From an uncultured Clostridia bacterium (lineage in GTDB: Bacteria; Bacillota_A; Clostridia; Christensenellales; Borkfalkiaceae): a DNA stretch of 55,091 nucleotides. The position numbers were made by a program, and so were the translations under genes. Numbering within the stretch: position 1 is the stretch's first letter; each line of letters starts with the position of its first letter. The notes below the pieces were generated by a model that was given only the letters and a program-made list of their open reading frames with translations, had not been told where the DNA came from and ran no database searches. The stretch covers positions 1 to 55,091 of the forward strand of contig CAKQXZ010000006.1 in assembly GCA_934292955.1 (NCBI GenBank), read 5' to 3'. This document shows, piece by piece, positions 7,216 to 15,933 of this stretch.

Positions 7216-7297
7216 AATAAACCCCTTATTAGTTTTCGGCAACTGCTGGACGTATTTACTATTACCAGCCCGAAATCGCCGCGCTTTTCACGAAATA

Positions 7298-7326
7298 CCG
7301 CCGCATTCGTAATATAAATGCGGCGG
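7298..7326. repeat. 10-bp perfect inverted repeat between two leftward genes
   Basis: CCGCCGCATT (7298-7307) and AATGCGGCGG (7317-7326) with a nine-base loop. No clear T-run follows on the minus strand, so it may be a weak terminator for the lipoprotein gene or an RNA-processing hairpin before miaA. Confidence 0.55.
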
Positions 7327-7370
7327 CAAATTCTTTTTAACAAATTCTTTTTAATTATATATCCCTAGGC

Positions 7371-8258
7371 TTACTTTTTAACTTCTGCCTTTTTGATTAT
7401 GACTTGAGTTACGGGCAGATTATAATATTCGAAACTGCCGTCGGAAGAAGCGAGTTTGGTCTTTAACGCGTCGGCTGCGTCTTCATTCAAAGGAGTTTTA
7501 CTTCCGGTCTGAATATCAGATTCGGCTACGATACCTTCGTAATATTCGATTCCGCCGTCATTAACAAAATAAGTGTAATAATTGCCGGCGAGCGAATTTT
7601 CTTTGTCTTTATCTTTAACGATATAGTAAACCTTGGTCTGATTTTCGGTAGCGAGATAATCTGCGATTTTCTTCGCTTTCTGAACGCTGGAAAGGCTTTC
7701 TAAAGCAGAACTGTCGGCTGAACTGTCGCCGTCGTCGGAAAGAAGTTTACCGAATACACAATAAGAATCGGCGTCGAAAGGAGCGGAAGCCGAGAAGCAA
7801 AGAGCGATAGTCGCCTTGCCGCTGTCGTAACCCGCGTCACGTTTAAGAACGAGCGCGCCGTCGGTAACGACGAGATTGTTTCCGCTAAGACCATTGTTGT
7901 AAAATTCGCCGCTTACGGTAGAAATATTGCCGTCGACCGCTTCGAGTTTGCCTTCGGCGTTAAGTTTGTAGTTGCCGAACAGCGAGTAAGAAGAAGCAAC
8001 GTTGCTTATGCAAAGATCGTTATAATAACCGCTTTCGATAAGATCGATAATCTTAGCCGTCGTCTTGGGAGCAAAAGTCGTGTAAAGTTTTGCTTCGATC
8101 GTGGTAGTTTCGGTCGTTCCGTCGGCATTGGTAAATTCGATTTCGAACGTTACTCTTTTAATTTCGCTGCCGTTTTCCACTTCTTTGCATCCGCCGAGAG
8201 AGAAAATCAGTACGAGCGACAACACCAAAGTAGTTAAAATGCTTACTGTTTTTTTCAT
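7371..8258 (-). CDS. Putative lipoprotein with degenerate cyclophilin-like domain
   Basis: 295 residues. The signal peptide ends in a lipobox (SLGGC, Cys about 24). Residues ~33-180 follow the order of a cyclophilin peptidyl-prolyl isomerase: a beta strand pair, then KLYTTFAPKTTAKIIDLIES with GYYND, a G-E-F segment, GALVLKRDAG, and a late YCVFGKLLSD. The usual catalytic FHR motif is replaced by ISNVASSYSLFG, so catalysis is doubtful. A short Ser/Asp-rich insert and a C-terminal ~100-residue region follow. It probably acts on the outer membrane face in protein folding or binding. The ATG has a good upstream ribosome site (CGGAGGAATT). Confidence 0.75.
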   Translation of the reverse strand: MKKTVSILTTLVLSLVLIFSLGGCKEVENGSEIKRVTFEIEFTNADGTTETTTIEAKLYTTFAPKTTAKIIDLIESGYYNDLCISNVASSYSLFGNYKLNAEGKLEAVDGNISTVSGEFYNNGLSGNNLVVTDGALVLKRDAGYDSGKATIALCFSASAPFDADSYCVFGKLLSDDGDSSADSSALESLSSVQKAKKIADYLATENQTKVYYIVKDKDKENSLAGNYYTYFVNDGGIEYYEGIVAESDIQTGSKTPLNEDAADALKTKLASSDGSFEYYNLPVTQVIIKKAEVKK

Positions 8259-8437
8259 AATTCCTCCGAAAAGTGCGATTTCACACTCGTTTCTTTGTGT
8301 TTATTGTTTTGCGCGGCGTTTTCTTTTTCTGCAGAGCCATACAGCAGTACCCCGCAAAGCCTTAACCGATTATACGCCGCGTATTATTTGTTTTTTATAA
8401 ATTGCGCTACCCTGTCAGGCTTGTTAACGCGATTTTC

Positions 8438-9664
8438 TTATATCTTTTTGCCGTCTAAAAAGAAGTTATATCCGCTGTTTTCGGCATATTCGTTTATGTT
8501 ATACTCGTATTCGGCAACGTTTTTATTGCCGTTATCGAGCGAGAATTCCACGTCGCACGAATCGGCAGAAGCAGCAAGATATAAAAGTCCGAAAACTGCG
8601 GCAAGACCTAATATGACTGCAATAATAACGCGAACAGGCGAAACAGGCGTTTTACCCGTAATTCTGCCGGTGTTGCCGTTTACCGAAACGTTGTAATCTT
8701 TCTTTTTAAAACGGAAATTCAGTCTGTAAACGGGCAGTAGCACGTACTTATACGTCACGTCGTTGTGCTTTGTGGATACGTTGAGATAATCGATCACGTC
8801 ATAGCCGTAAGAACGCAGAATATCGTTACGCAAAGTTTTGTCTATTATCTTTTTCGCGTCGCCCCAGCACTCTCCGATATTGCGGACGTAATGTCCTGCG
8901 GCATAGCCCGAAAGATATTCGTTGCCGTAAACGCGGATAGTATCCGTTCTGAAAGGCTTAAGCGAATCGAGTTCTTTCTGCGGGGTAATGCCGCTTGAAA
9001 TCATAATATCATCGAAAAACTTATTGAAAGTTCCGCTGACGTAATGCCACTCGATATACGTTTCGGTACGGGTATTGCCGTTTGACGTTCTGACCGTACG
9101 CGTTTTGCGTTCGCCCAAACGCCCTTCGTAATAAGACACGGTGTTACTGTCGAACGTGAAGCCCGGCAGATATACCCCGCGCAAGTCTTTTTCTTTTAAT
9201 TGTTTTTTGAACGAACGCGGCGCAAACAACCGCCTTTTAGCCCACTTTTTTGCAAGTTCCGCGGCTTTCGGAGCGGTTATTACAAATGGATACAGCGCGT
9301 TCGGTCTGATGCCGGCAAGGTCTTCGCTTTTTACTATATGCGTGGTGGAGCAATACGGACAGATAACCGAAACCTCGTCCGCGCCGATATTAAAGGTCGC
9401 GCCGCAGTTTTCGCATCTGTATACGTTTACTTCATTGTTCCACTTTTCCGACTTTTTGAATGCACCTTCGATAGATAATTCTTCAACTTTGTCGTTCTTG
9501 CCGAAATCGATCACCTTGCCACAATGCTCGCATTTCAGGCACTGCGTTTCGGGATCGAACACCATATTCCCGCCGCATCCGTCGCATTTCATGAACGCGC
9601 TCGTTCTTTCTTGCCCCGAAAGCTGCCGGTTGTCAGTCATTTTATTTGAATCGAATTCTGCCAT
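8438..9664 (-). CDS. Double zinc-ribbon membrane protein, YdjG-like
   Basis: 408 residues. Two zinc ribbons are built from CxxC pairs at Cys27/30 with 45/48 and Cys84/87 with 102/105. A ~220-residue region (about 110-340) with conserved aromatic and basic residues follows, then one transmembrane helix at about 347-368 and a short tail. Such proteins are often mislabelled as TFIIB or PriA zinc-finger proteins. In Bacillus the similar YdjG works with the SPFH protein YdjI and the PspA homologue YdjF at the membrane. Here an SPFH/zinc-ribbon gene lies two genes upstream but no PspA gene is visible. GGAG precedes the ATG. Confidence 0.8.
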   Translation of the reverse strand: MAEFDSNKMTDNRQLSGQERTSAFMKCDGCGGNMVFDPETQCLKCEHCGKVIDFGKNDKVEELSIEGAFKKSEKWNNEVNVYRCENCGATFNIGADEVSVICPYCSTTHIVKSEDLAGIRPNALYPFVITAPKAAELAKKWAKRRLFAPRSFKKQLKEKDLRGVYLPGFTFDSNTVSYYEGRLGERKTRTVRTSNGNTRTETYIEWHYVSGTFNKFFDDIMISSGITPQKELDSLKPFRTDTIRVYGNEYLSGYAAGHYVRNIGECWGDAKKIIDKTLRNDILRSYGYDVIDYLNVSTKHNDVTYKYVLLPVYRLNFRFKKKDYNVSVNGNTGRITGKTPVSPVRVIIAVILGLAAVFGLLYLAASADSCDVEFSLDNGNKNVAEYEYNINEYAENSGYNFFLDGKKI

Positions 9665-9738
9665 TTTTACTCCGTCGGATTGCCGGCAGGGGAATTATAA
9701 TCCGCACACGCCGTACTATTCGCCCCGGTTATAAGCTA

Positions 9739-9933
9739 TTATGCGTTAAGTTCGTTAAGAAGCGCCTCGAGTTCCGCGCCGTGAGCGTTAACCGCTTCTT
9801 CAAGAGTTTCCATATGCGCGAGAGCGCAGCCAAGGCAGTGCATTCCGTATCTCTGAAGAATTTCTACACTGTCGGGATTAAGTTCAACGATGTCTGCAAT
9901 AAGAGTATCTTTCGTGATTTTTCTTTCTTCCAT
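9739..9933 (-). CDS. DUF1858 domain protein
   Basis: 64 residues, a single small helical domain with the DUF1858 pattern: KDTLIADIVELNPDSVEILQ, then RYGMHCLGCALA and ETLEEAVNAHG. The CxxC in the middle is the conserved redox/metal pair. This domain is found alone or fused to iron-sulfur repair and hybrid-cluster-type proteins in anaerobes, and its biochemical role is not settled. AGGAG sits correctly before the ATG. It lies between the SPFH gene and the zinc-ribbon gene, all leftward, so it may be co-expressed with them. Confidence 0.88.
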   Translation of the reverse strand: MEERKITKDTLIADIVELNPDSVEILQRYGMHCLGCALAHMETLEEAVNAHGAELEALLNELNA

Positions 9934-10024
9934 AATAATTTCTCCTACCCATCAGAAATAATTTTCTATCCTTTCAGGGTTTATAAATAATTTTCGGCTT
10001 AAAAATTTTCAGCCGTTTATCATA

Positions 10025-10059
10025 TTGCCGAAATCAACCTTTTTTAGTCGTTTCGGCAA
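10025..10059. repeat. 9-bp inverted repeat downstream of the SPFH gene
   Basis: TTGCCGAAA (10025-10033) and TTTCGGCAA (10051-10059) with a 17-base loop, 40 bases past the SPFH stop. It is followed leftward by mixed A/T rather than a clean T-run. Probably a weak terminator. Confidence 0.5.
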
Positions 10060-10098
10060 ATATTTGCTTAGTTTGTTGAACCGATCGGTTATTTTTCA

Positions 10099-11190
10099 TC
10101 AGCCGAGTTTCTTTCCGCAACCGGGGCAAAATTTGCTGCCTGCGGGAATTTCGTGACCACATTCGGAGCAGAAGGATTTTTCGGGCATACGCGCGCCGCA
10201 TTCTGGACAGAACTTACTGCCCGCAGCCACAGTTTTGCCGCACGACGGACAGACTTTTTTAGCCGCTTCGGGTTTTGCCGCGTTATTCGCGTTATTCTGC
10301 GCCACGTTGTTATTCGCGTTGTTATTGGGGTTCATCGCGCTTGCCATAATGCCGCCGATTCCCATACCTGCCCCCATACCTACGCCTGCGCCGACAAACG
10401 CGCCGCCCGTACCTGTGTTTTTAGCCGCGTCACGCATGGCTTCGGCTGCGGCGACTTTCATCATTGTATCGGTAGAACCTGCCAGAATGCCGTATTTGGT
10501 ACGCTCGTCGATCGCTTTCTGAACTTCTTGCGGAACGGACATATTTTCGATAAGCAGGGTTTCGAGTTTAAGACCGATGTTTTTGAACAGTTCCTGAATT
10601 TTCGCCTTGACTATGACCTGAATTTCCATGGTGTTGCCGGCAAGATCGAGAACGGATACCTTGCTTTCGCCGATAGCGTCGGTAAGGCCAGTAACGATAA
10701 TCGATTTAAGATAGCCCTGAATGTCGTTCGTAGAGAAAGACGAGTTGGTTCCGAAAAGTTCGCGCATGAACGTGGGTGCATCGTCTACTCTGAACGAGAA
10801 AGTACCGAAACCTTTAACGCTTACCATACCGAATTCGGCATCGCGCATAATAAACGGATTCTGCGTGCCCCACTTGATGTTCGTGAACTGCTTGGTGTTT
10901 ACAAAATAAACGTCGAGCGTGATAGGCGTTTCGAACGCGTATTTCCACGAAGCGAGTTTGGAAAGCACCGGCAGAATGTCGGTTTTAAGATTGTAAAGCC
11001 CCGGCTGGAACACGTCGGCTATCTGCCCTTTATGTACGAAGATTGCAACCTGAGATTCTCTTACGGTAAGAGAACTCTTGTCGTTTACTTCTTTACCCGC
11101 GTTTTTGAACGGGTATTTATAGACCATCGTATTCTGAGTATCGTCGCTCCATTCGATGTTCAATCTGAACAAATTATCAAAAAGTCCCAT
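10099..11190 (-). CDS. SPFH-domain protein with C-terminal double zinc ribbon, YdjI-like
   Basis: 363 residues. The N-terminal ~210 residues form an SPFH/band-7 domain (segments AIFVHKGQIADVFQPGLYNL and a helical VQKAIDERTKYGILAG stretch). A Gly/Ala-rich and then Asn/Ala-rich flexible linker (~250-305) leads to two zinc ribbons in the last 55 residues (CPSC...CPEC; CSEC...CPGC). The same architecture occurs in Bacillus YdjI, which sits at the membrane with YdjG. There is no N-terminal membrane helix, so membrane association would need partners. AGGAG precedes the ATG and a consensus promoter lies about 100 bases upstream. Confidence 0.85.
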   Translation of the reverse strand: MGLFDNLFRLNIEWSDDTQNTMVYKYPFKNAGKEVNDKSSLTVRESQVAIFVHKGQIADVFQPGLYNLKTDILPVLSKLASWKYAFETPITLDVYFVNTKQFTNIKWGTQNPFIMRDAEFGMVSVKGFGTFSFRVDDAPTFMRELFGTNSSFSTNDIQGYLKSIIVTGLTDAIGESKVSVLDLAGNTMEIQVIVKAKIQELFKNIGLKLETLLIENMSVPQEVQKAIDERTKYGILAGSTDTMMKVAAAEAMRDAAKNTGTGGAFVGAGVGMGAGMGIGGIMASAMNPNNNANNNVAQNNANNAAKPEAAKKVCPSCGKTVAAGSKFCPECGARMPEKSFCSECGHEIPAGSKFCPGCGKKLG

Positions 11191-11531
11191 AATTCATTTC
11201 TCCTGTTATTCGTTTTTTATCCGTTGCGCCGTCATATGCCCGGGAATCGGATCGGACGACACACTTCTTTTATCTATCGTATTCCGATTATATCATTTAT
11301 TTGCCGATTTTTCAATTGTTTTTAGCGACTTTTCCGTAATATCTTTGTCGCATGCGCGTAAAAGGCGTTTGCGATATGACGTACGACGTTTTGATCGGCT
11401 TTAGTTGTTACGCTTTTCGCCCGCGGCTTTTTTTGCGTGCTTTTACCGCGGATTTTATTCGCGCTTACGCTTTTTGTGTTTGATTTTTATCGCTTTTTCT
11501 ATAAAAAGTCGGACTATAGCACCGTTATCGG
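11191..11531. other. 341-bp intergenic region between rsmA and the SPFH gene
   Basis: It contains the SPFH promoter (11287-11315) and a ~90-base leader on the right, and a dispersed repeat at 11503-11540 on the left. I see no coding ORF with a ribosome site and no stable RNA in the remaining ~180 bases. Confidence 0.6.
11287..11315 (-). promoter_or_regulatory. SigA-type promoter of the SPFH gene
   Basis: Read leftward: TTGAAA (11310-11315), 17-base spacer, consensus TATAAT (11287-11292). Confidence 0.8.
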
Positions 11532-11540
11532 CTATTTTTT
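11503..11540 (+). repeat. Dispersed hairpin repeat, copy overlapping the rsmA stop
   Basis: AAAAAGTCGGACTATAGCAC followed by CGTTATCGGC and a T-run. The rsmA stop codon (11532-11534) is inside the element. A very similar string, AAAAAGTCGGGCTATAACAC, occurs within tatD near 12945-12963. Confidence 0.65.
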
Positions 11541-12386
11541 AGCGCAAATCTTTTCGGAGAATTTCTTTTTAATCGCTTTCGAAAGTTCTGCAAAATCAGC
11601 GCAGGAAAGGGTTTCGCCGCGAGCCATTTCGTCTATCTTGCATTCCGAAAGCAAGTCGGAAACGGTCGCCCTGTCAGTTTTAAGCCATTCTTTAAGATTG
11701 TTCGCAAGCGTTTTTCTTCTTGAAGAAAAGGCTATGCGCACGAGATCACGATAAACCTTCGGCTCTACATCGGTAAATTTATCTCTGTTAAAAACGATTT
11801 TTACGACAGCAGAATCGACGTTCGGCACGGGGTAAAAATTCTCTCTTTTTACGTCCATAACGCGCACGGAATCGGCAACTCTGCCTATTCCCGCGGTAAT
11901 CGCGCCGTATTCGGGAGTTCCCGCCATAGCGCAGATACGCCGAGCGACTTCGTCCTGCACCATAACAGTTATAGAAAGGCACAACGCGGAGTTTTCTATA
12001 AATTTCATTATTACGGGCGAAGTAATGTAATACGGCAGGTTGGCAACGAGCATGTACGGCTTACCGATTCGTTTTTCTTCGGCGGCAAGGTCTTCTTTCA
12101 TGATATCGCGAAAGGTGATTTCGCAATTTTCCACCCCTGCGAGATTTTCACCGAGTACGGGCGCGAGCGATTTATCAATCTCGTAACCGTAAACAAATTC
12201 GGCTTTTTCACACAGCACTTTGGTAAGAGTACCCGCGCCGCACCCTATTTCGAGTACGGGCGTGTTTTTATTAACCCCGCCGTTTTCGGCAATGCCGTAT
12301 AAAATAGCGTCGTCGCTGATAAAATTCTGACCGTATTTCTTACTGAAAGAAAAACCGTGTTTTTTCAGTAGTTCGTTTAATTTCAT
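11532..12386 (-). CDS. rsmA: 16S rRNA (adenine1518-N6/1519-N6)-dimethyltransferase
   Basis: 284-residue KsgA/RsmA enzyme that dimethylates two adjacent adenines in the 3' hairpin of 16S rRNA late in small-subunit assembly. Visible motifs are GQNFISDD near the N-terminus, SAM-binding LEIGCGAGTLT (~45-55), YEIDKSL, and the catalytic ANLPYYITSP. The C-terminal helical domain has SSRRKTLANNL. The start is the first ATG of the conserved N-terminus; the ribosome site is weak and the gene begins 13 bases after tatD, suggesting translational coupling. Third gene of a metG-tatD-rsmA operon, an order common in Firmicutes. Confidence 0.97.
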   Translation of the reverse strand: MKLNELLKKHGFSFSKKYGQNFISDDAILYGIAENGGVNKNTPVLEIGCGAGTLTKVLCEKAEFVYGYEIDKSLAPVLGENLAGVENCEITFRDIMKEDLAAEEKRIGKPYMLVANLPYYITSPVIMKFIENSALCLSITVMVQDEVARRICAMAGTPEYGAITAGIGRVADSVRVMDVKRENFYPVPNVDSAVVKIVFNRDKFTDVEPKVYRDLVRIAFSSRRKTLANNLKEWLKTDRATVSDLLSECKIDEMARGETLSCADFAELSKAIKKKFSEKICAKK

Positions 12387-12399
12387 AATTTCGTTAAAT

Positions 12400-13173
12400 T
12401 CAGCTTTGAGCCCTTCTGAACAACCGATGAAAATTTTCGCGCACGATGTCGACCAGTTTTTCAACCGCGACGCCGTAAATATCCGCAAGTTTCTCATACA
12501 CAAAGCGCACGTTCGCGGGTTCGTTTACCGTTCCGCGCAAAGGTACGGGCGCCATGTAAGGGCAATCGGTTTCGCAAAGCACTCTGTCAATGGGAATGCT
12601 TTTTATAATTTCTTCTTTTTTTGCGTTTTTGAAAGTAATCGCGCCGCCGAAAGCAAAATACGCGCCATGCTTAAGATAAATTTCGGCGCATTCCTTACTT
12701 TCGGAATAGCAATGCATTAAAAAGCCGTTTTGCAAAAGTCCCGCTTTATCGCTTTCGGTTATGATATTAACCATATCGCCCGACGCTTCGCGCGAGTGAA
12801 TAATAAACGGCAGGTTCGCATCCTTGGCAATTTCTATTTGCTTTTTAAGAACGGTTTTTTGCAGTTCTTTTTTATCCGCACCGTAATGATAGTCAAGCCC
12901 TATTTCGCCTTCGGCTATACATTTTTTACTTTCGAAAGACTTAAAAAGTCGGGCTATAACACCGTTATCAAACTCTTCACAGTCGGACGGGTGAACACCG
13001 GAAGCAAAGTAAATATCGCTTGTATTTTCGGCTATGGCGCGGCAATCTTCGCTTGAAGATATATTCCACCCGAGCGTGACGATCGTTTTTACACCAACCG
13101 ATTTCGCACGGTTTATAACGTCTTCATCGTTTACAAACGCCTTGTCGGTAAGATGCGCGTGAGAGTCTATCAT
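12400..13173 (-). CDS. tatD: TatD-family metal-dependent DNase
   Basis: 257-residue TIM-barrel hydrolase. Metal ligands are visible in the N-terminal DSHAHL (two His), the GEIGLDYH strand (Glu), two later His (IIHSRE, LMHCYS) and Asp in CETDCPYM, followed by the conserved NEPANV. The family acts as 3'-5' exonuclease or deoxyribonuclease and possibly in D-aminoacyl-tRNA clearance. The ATG is separated from the metG stop by one base, indicating coupling. Around 12945-12971 the coding strand for DNGVIARLFK resembles the intergenic repeat, which may be coincidence. Confidence 0.96.
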   Translation of the reverse strand: MIDSHAHLTDKAFVNDEDVINRAKSVGVKTIVTLGWNISSSEDCRAIAENTSDIYFASGVHPSDCEEFDNGVIARLFKSFESKKCIAEGEIGLDYHYGADKKELQKTVLKKQIEIAKDANLPFIIHSREASGDMVNIITESDKAGLLQNGFLMHCYSESKECAEIYLKHGAYFAFGGAITFKNAKKEEIIKSIPIDRVLCETDCPYMAPVPLRGTVNEPANVRFVYEKLADIYGVAVEKLVDIVRENFHRLFRRAQS

Positions 13174-13174
13174 T

Positions 13175-15151
13175 TTATCTTATGGTGCTACCGTCGGGCA
13201 TATCGGCGGCGGGTTCTACGATTTTAACTTTACCGTCCGCTTCGGAACACAAAATCATTCCTTCGCTGGTAATTCCGCGAAGAACGGCGGGTTTAAGATT
13301 GGAAACAAGCACGACCTTTTTGCCGATCAGTTCTTCGGGCTTATAATATTTGGCTATTCCCGACACTACCGTGCGCGTTTCGTTACCGAGCGAAAGAGTG
13401 AATTTGAGTAGTTTATCGCTCTTTTCGGCTTTTTCGCAAGTAAGAACGGAAGCGACTTTAAGTTCGACTTTGGCAAAATCGTCAATCGTAATCTGCGGTT
13501 TTGTTTCCTGCGGTTTGAATTCCGCCGCTTTTGACGCTTTTTCTTTTGCGGCGTTGTTTTTTTTGCGTTCGGTCATCATTTTATCGATTTCCGCAAGCTC
13601 TTTTTTAATATCTATTCTCGGGAAGAGCGGCGCGCATGTAGCGACCTTCGTGCCTTCTTTAAGATATCCGAACTTTTCAAGCGACGAAAAATCGTTTACG
13701 TTTTCAAGACCGAACAAAGCAAGAATTTTATCGGGCGTAACGGTGATGAACGGTTTGAGCATTACCGCAACGAAACGAATACTTTCGGCAAGATTGTAAA
13801 GCACGGTTTTAAGACGTTCTTTATTGCCTTCACGCGCAAGAATCCACGGCGTGGTTTCGTCAACGTACTTATTTGCGCGACCGCAGACGGCAAAAATAGC
13901 CGAAAGCGCGTCGGAAACGTTCAATGCGTCCATAGCCTTATCAACTATAAGCGGCGTTTTTTCGCACAGTTCTACAAGCTCGAAGTCACACTTTTCGGTC
14001 TGATTCGGCGCATACAGAACTCCGTCGAAATACTGATTTATCATTGCGCTCGTTCTCGAAACGAGATTACCCAAGTCATTGCACAGATCGCTGTTGATAC
14101 GCGTTAAAAAGGCTTCGTTTGTATAAACGCCGTCGTTACCGAACGGAACGTCGCGCAGGAGAAAATATCTGAGCGCGTCGGAACCGTATCTTTCGACGAT
14201 TTCGAGCGGGTCGGTAAGTTCGTTGCCGATAGCGTCGGCTTTACTCTTCGACAGTTTATCGCCGCCGATAAGCAGCCAGCCGTGACCGTAAACGCGCTTA
14301 GGCAGTTCAAGACCCAAAGCCATAAGAATGGCAGGCCAGATAATCGCGTGGAAGCGGATAATTTCCTTACCTGTCATATGAACGTCGGCAGGCCAGAAAG
14401 TTCTAAACTTTTCGTCGTTATCGCTGCCGTAGCCGAGCGCGCTGATATAATTCGTGAGCGCGTCTATCCATACATAAACTGTATGCTTTTCATCAAACGT
14501 TACGGGAATACCCCACTTTACGCTCGTTCTCGAAACACAAAGATCGGAAAGCCCCGGTTTCAGGAAATTGTTGACCATTTCGTTTACACGCGAAACGGGC
14601 TGCAAAAATTCGGGGTTGTCTTCGTAAAGTTTAAGAATTTTATCGGTGTATTTTGAAAGACGGAAGAAGTAACTTTCTTCTTTGTCTTTATGAACTTCAC
14701 GACCGCAATCGGGGCATTTCCCGTCTTTAAGTTGCGAATCCGTCCAGAACGACTCGCACGGAGTGCAATACCACCCTTCGTACTCGGCCTTATAAATATC
14801 GCCCTGATCGTACAGTTGCTTAAAAACTTTCTGCACGGTCGCGACGTGGTCGGGGTCGGTGGTACGGATAAATCTGTCGTAACTTATATCGAGCGACTTC
14901 CAGATATTTTTAAGTTCGTCGACAAGCGGCGCGATAAACGCCATAGGAGTAACCCCTTTTTCAGCCGCTTTTTTCTCTATTTTCTGACCATGCTCGTCGG
15001 TTCCCGTAAGAAAGAAAACTTTTTTGCCTTTCATTCGGTTATATCTTGCAAAACCGTCGCAGATAACGGTCGTATAACATGTACCTATCGTCCAATGTCC
15101 GCTCGGATAGTATATGGGTGTTGTGATATAGTAAGAGTCTTTGCTTTTCAT
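13175..15151 (-). CDS. metG: Methionyl-tRNA synthetase with altered HIGH motif
   Basis: 658-residue class I synthetase charging tRNA-Met. The order is Rossmann core, zinc knuckle with two CxxC pairs (~129-150), KLSKS motif at ~299-303 (normally KMSKS), anticodon-binding helices, and a C-terminal EMAP-II/Trbp111 tRNA-binding domain (~550-658). The HIGH signature is unusual: the sequence at 17-24 is SGHWTIGT, so both histidines are replaced by Thr, with one His shifted four residues upstream. The ATG at 15151 follows GGGAG; an in-frame ATG six codons earlier overlaps that site. It heads the metG-tatD-rsmA operon from a clear promoter. Confidence 0.96.
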   Translation of the reverse strand: MKSKDSYYITTPIYYPSGHWTIGTCYTTVICDGFARYNRMKGKKVFFLTGTDEHGQKIEKKAAEKGVTPMAFIAPLVDELKNIWKSLDISYDRFIRTTDPDHVATVQKVFKQLYDQGDIYKAEYEGWYCTPCESFWTDSQLKDGKCPDCGREVHKDKEESYFFRLSKYTDKILKLYEDNPEFLQPVSRVNEMVNNFLKPGLSDLCVSRTSVKWGIPVTFDEKHTVYVWIDALTNYISALGYGSDNDEKFRTFWPADVHMTGKEIIRFHAIIWPAILMALGLELPKRVYGHGWLLIGGDKLSKSKADAIGNELTDPLEIVERYGSDALRYFLLRDVPFGNDGVYTNEAFLTRINSDLCNDLGNLVSRTSAMINQYFDGVLYAPNQTEKCDFELVELCEKTPLIVDKAMDALNVSDALSAIFAVCGRANKYVDETTPWILAREGNKERLKTVLYNLAESIRFVAVMLKPFITVTPDKILALFGLENVNDFSSLEKFGYLKEGTKVATCAPLFPRIDIKKELAEIDKMMTERKKNNAAKEKASKAAEFKPQETKPQITIDDFAKVELKVASVLTCEKAEKSDKLLKFTLSLGNETRTVVSGIAKYYKPEELIGKKVVLVSNLKPAVLRGITSEGMILCSEADGKVKIVEPAADMPDGSTIR

Positions 15152-15200
15152 TATCGGAATCTCTCCCATTCGCTTATAAAAAAGCGTTTTTTCATCGCTA

Positions 15201-15229
15201 ATTATATACTAAATAAAGTTAATTGTAAA
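15201..15229 (-). promoter_or_regulatory. SigA-type promoter of metG-tatD-rsmA
   Basis: Read leftward: TTTACA (15224-15229), 17-base spacer, TATAAT (15201-15206). No T-box leader is present in the ~45-base 5' UTR. Confidence 0.75.
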
Positions 15230-15264
15230 ACATAAACGCGCGCTATTATTCATAATCTTTTTGT

Positions 15265-15933
15265 ATGAACGTCGTTTTTTTTATTCTGTGCGTTATTTCT
15301 ATAACCGTTTTATGCGTTTTTTCACCCGAAAGCGCGCTGCCCGCAATGCTGAAAGGAGCAAACAAAGCGTTGACTTTAACTTTTACGCTCGTTCCCGTGT
15401 ACGCCGTATGGACGGGACTTTACCGCATACTCGAACTTTCGGGCATAACGAACGCTATGTCTAAAAGACTGAAACGCCCCGTAAATCTGCTTTTCGGTAA
15501 AACGGGCGACAAAGCGGCGGAATATATCTCGCTTAACCTTTCGGCAAACCTGTTGGGGCTTGGCGGCGTAGCGACACCGCTCGGAATAAAAGCCTGTAGC
15601 GAACTCGAAAAAGAAAACAATCATAAAGCAGCCGAACTTCTGCTTGTGGTCGCGGCAACTTCCGTACAGATACTGCCCGTTTCCGTTCTCGCACTGATGA
15701 TAAGTTACGGCTCGAAAAACTCTTCTTCCATAATTCTGCCGGGGTTTTTATCCACGCTGTTTTCGTCCGTTTGCGGAATAACGCTTTTCAAACTGTTTTC
15801 GAAATTGCGCGATAAAAGAGAACGCCGCAATAAAAAAAGCCCGCGGAACGTTAAAAGTAAAAACGCGGTTCGGCATGAAAAAACTCAACGCAACAAAATA
15901 AGGATCAATGCCTTAACGGAGAGCAAAAAATGA
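15265..15933 (+). CDS. spmA: Spore maturation protein A
   Basis: 222 residues with several membrane helices and nucleoside-transporter-gate motifs (LVPVYAVWTGLYRILELSG; SANLLGLGGVATPLGIKA). SpmA and SpmB are needed for full dehydration of the spore core in Bacillus. The tail (~175-222) is strongly basic and likely cytoplasmic. There is no ribosome site before the ATG at 15265; the sequence upstream could hold a SigE-like promoter (ATA, 16 bases, CATAATCT at 15251), implying a very short or absent leader, but this is tentative. It overlaps spmB by four bases. It is divergent from metG. Confidence 0.93.
   Translation: MNVVFFILCVISITVLCVFSPESALPAMLKGANKALTLTFTLVPVYAVWTGLYRILELSGITNAMSKRLKRPVNLLFGKTGDKAAEYISLNLSANLLGLGGVATPLGIKACSELEKENNHKAAELLLVVAATSVQILPVSVLALMISYGSKNSSSIILPGFLSTLFSSVCGITLFKLFSKLRDKRERRNKKSPRNVKSKNAVRHEKTQRNKIRINALTESKK

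Noticed and set aside
10153..11325. 390-codon open frame on the plus strand
   Set aside because: It is antisense to the SPFH gene, which has clear domains, zinc ribbons, a ribosome site and a promoter; the antisense product has no recognisable pattern.
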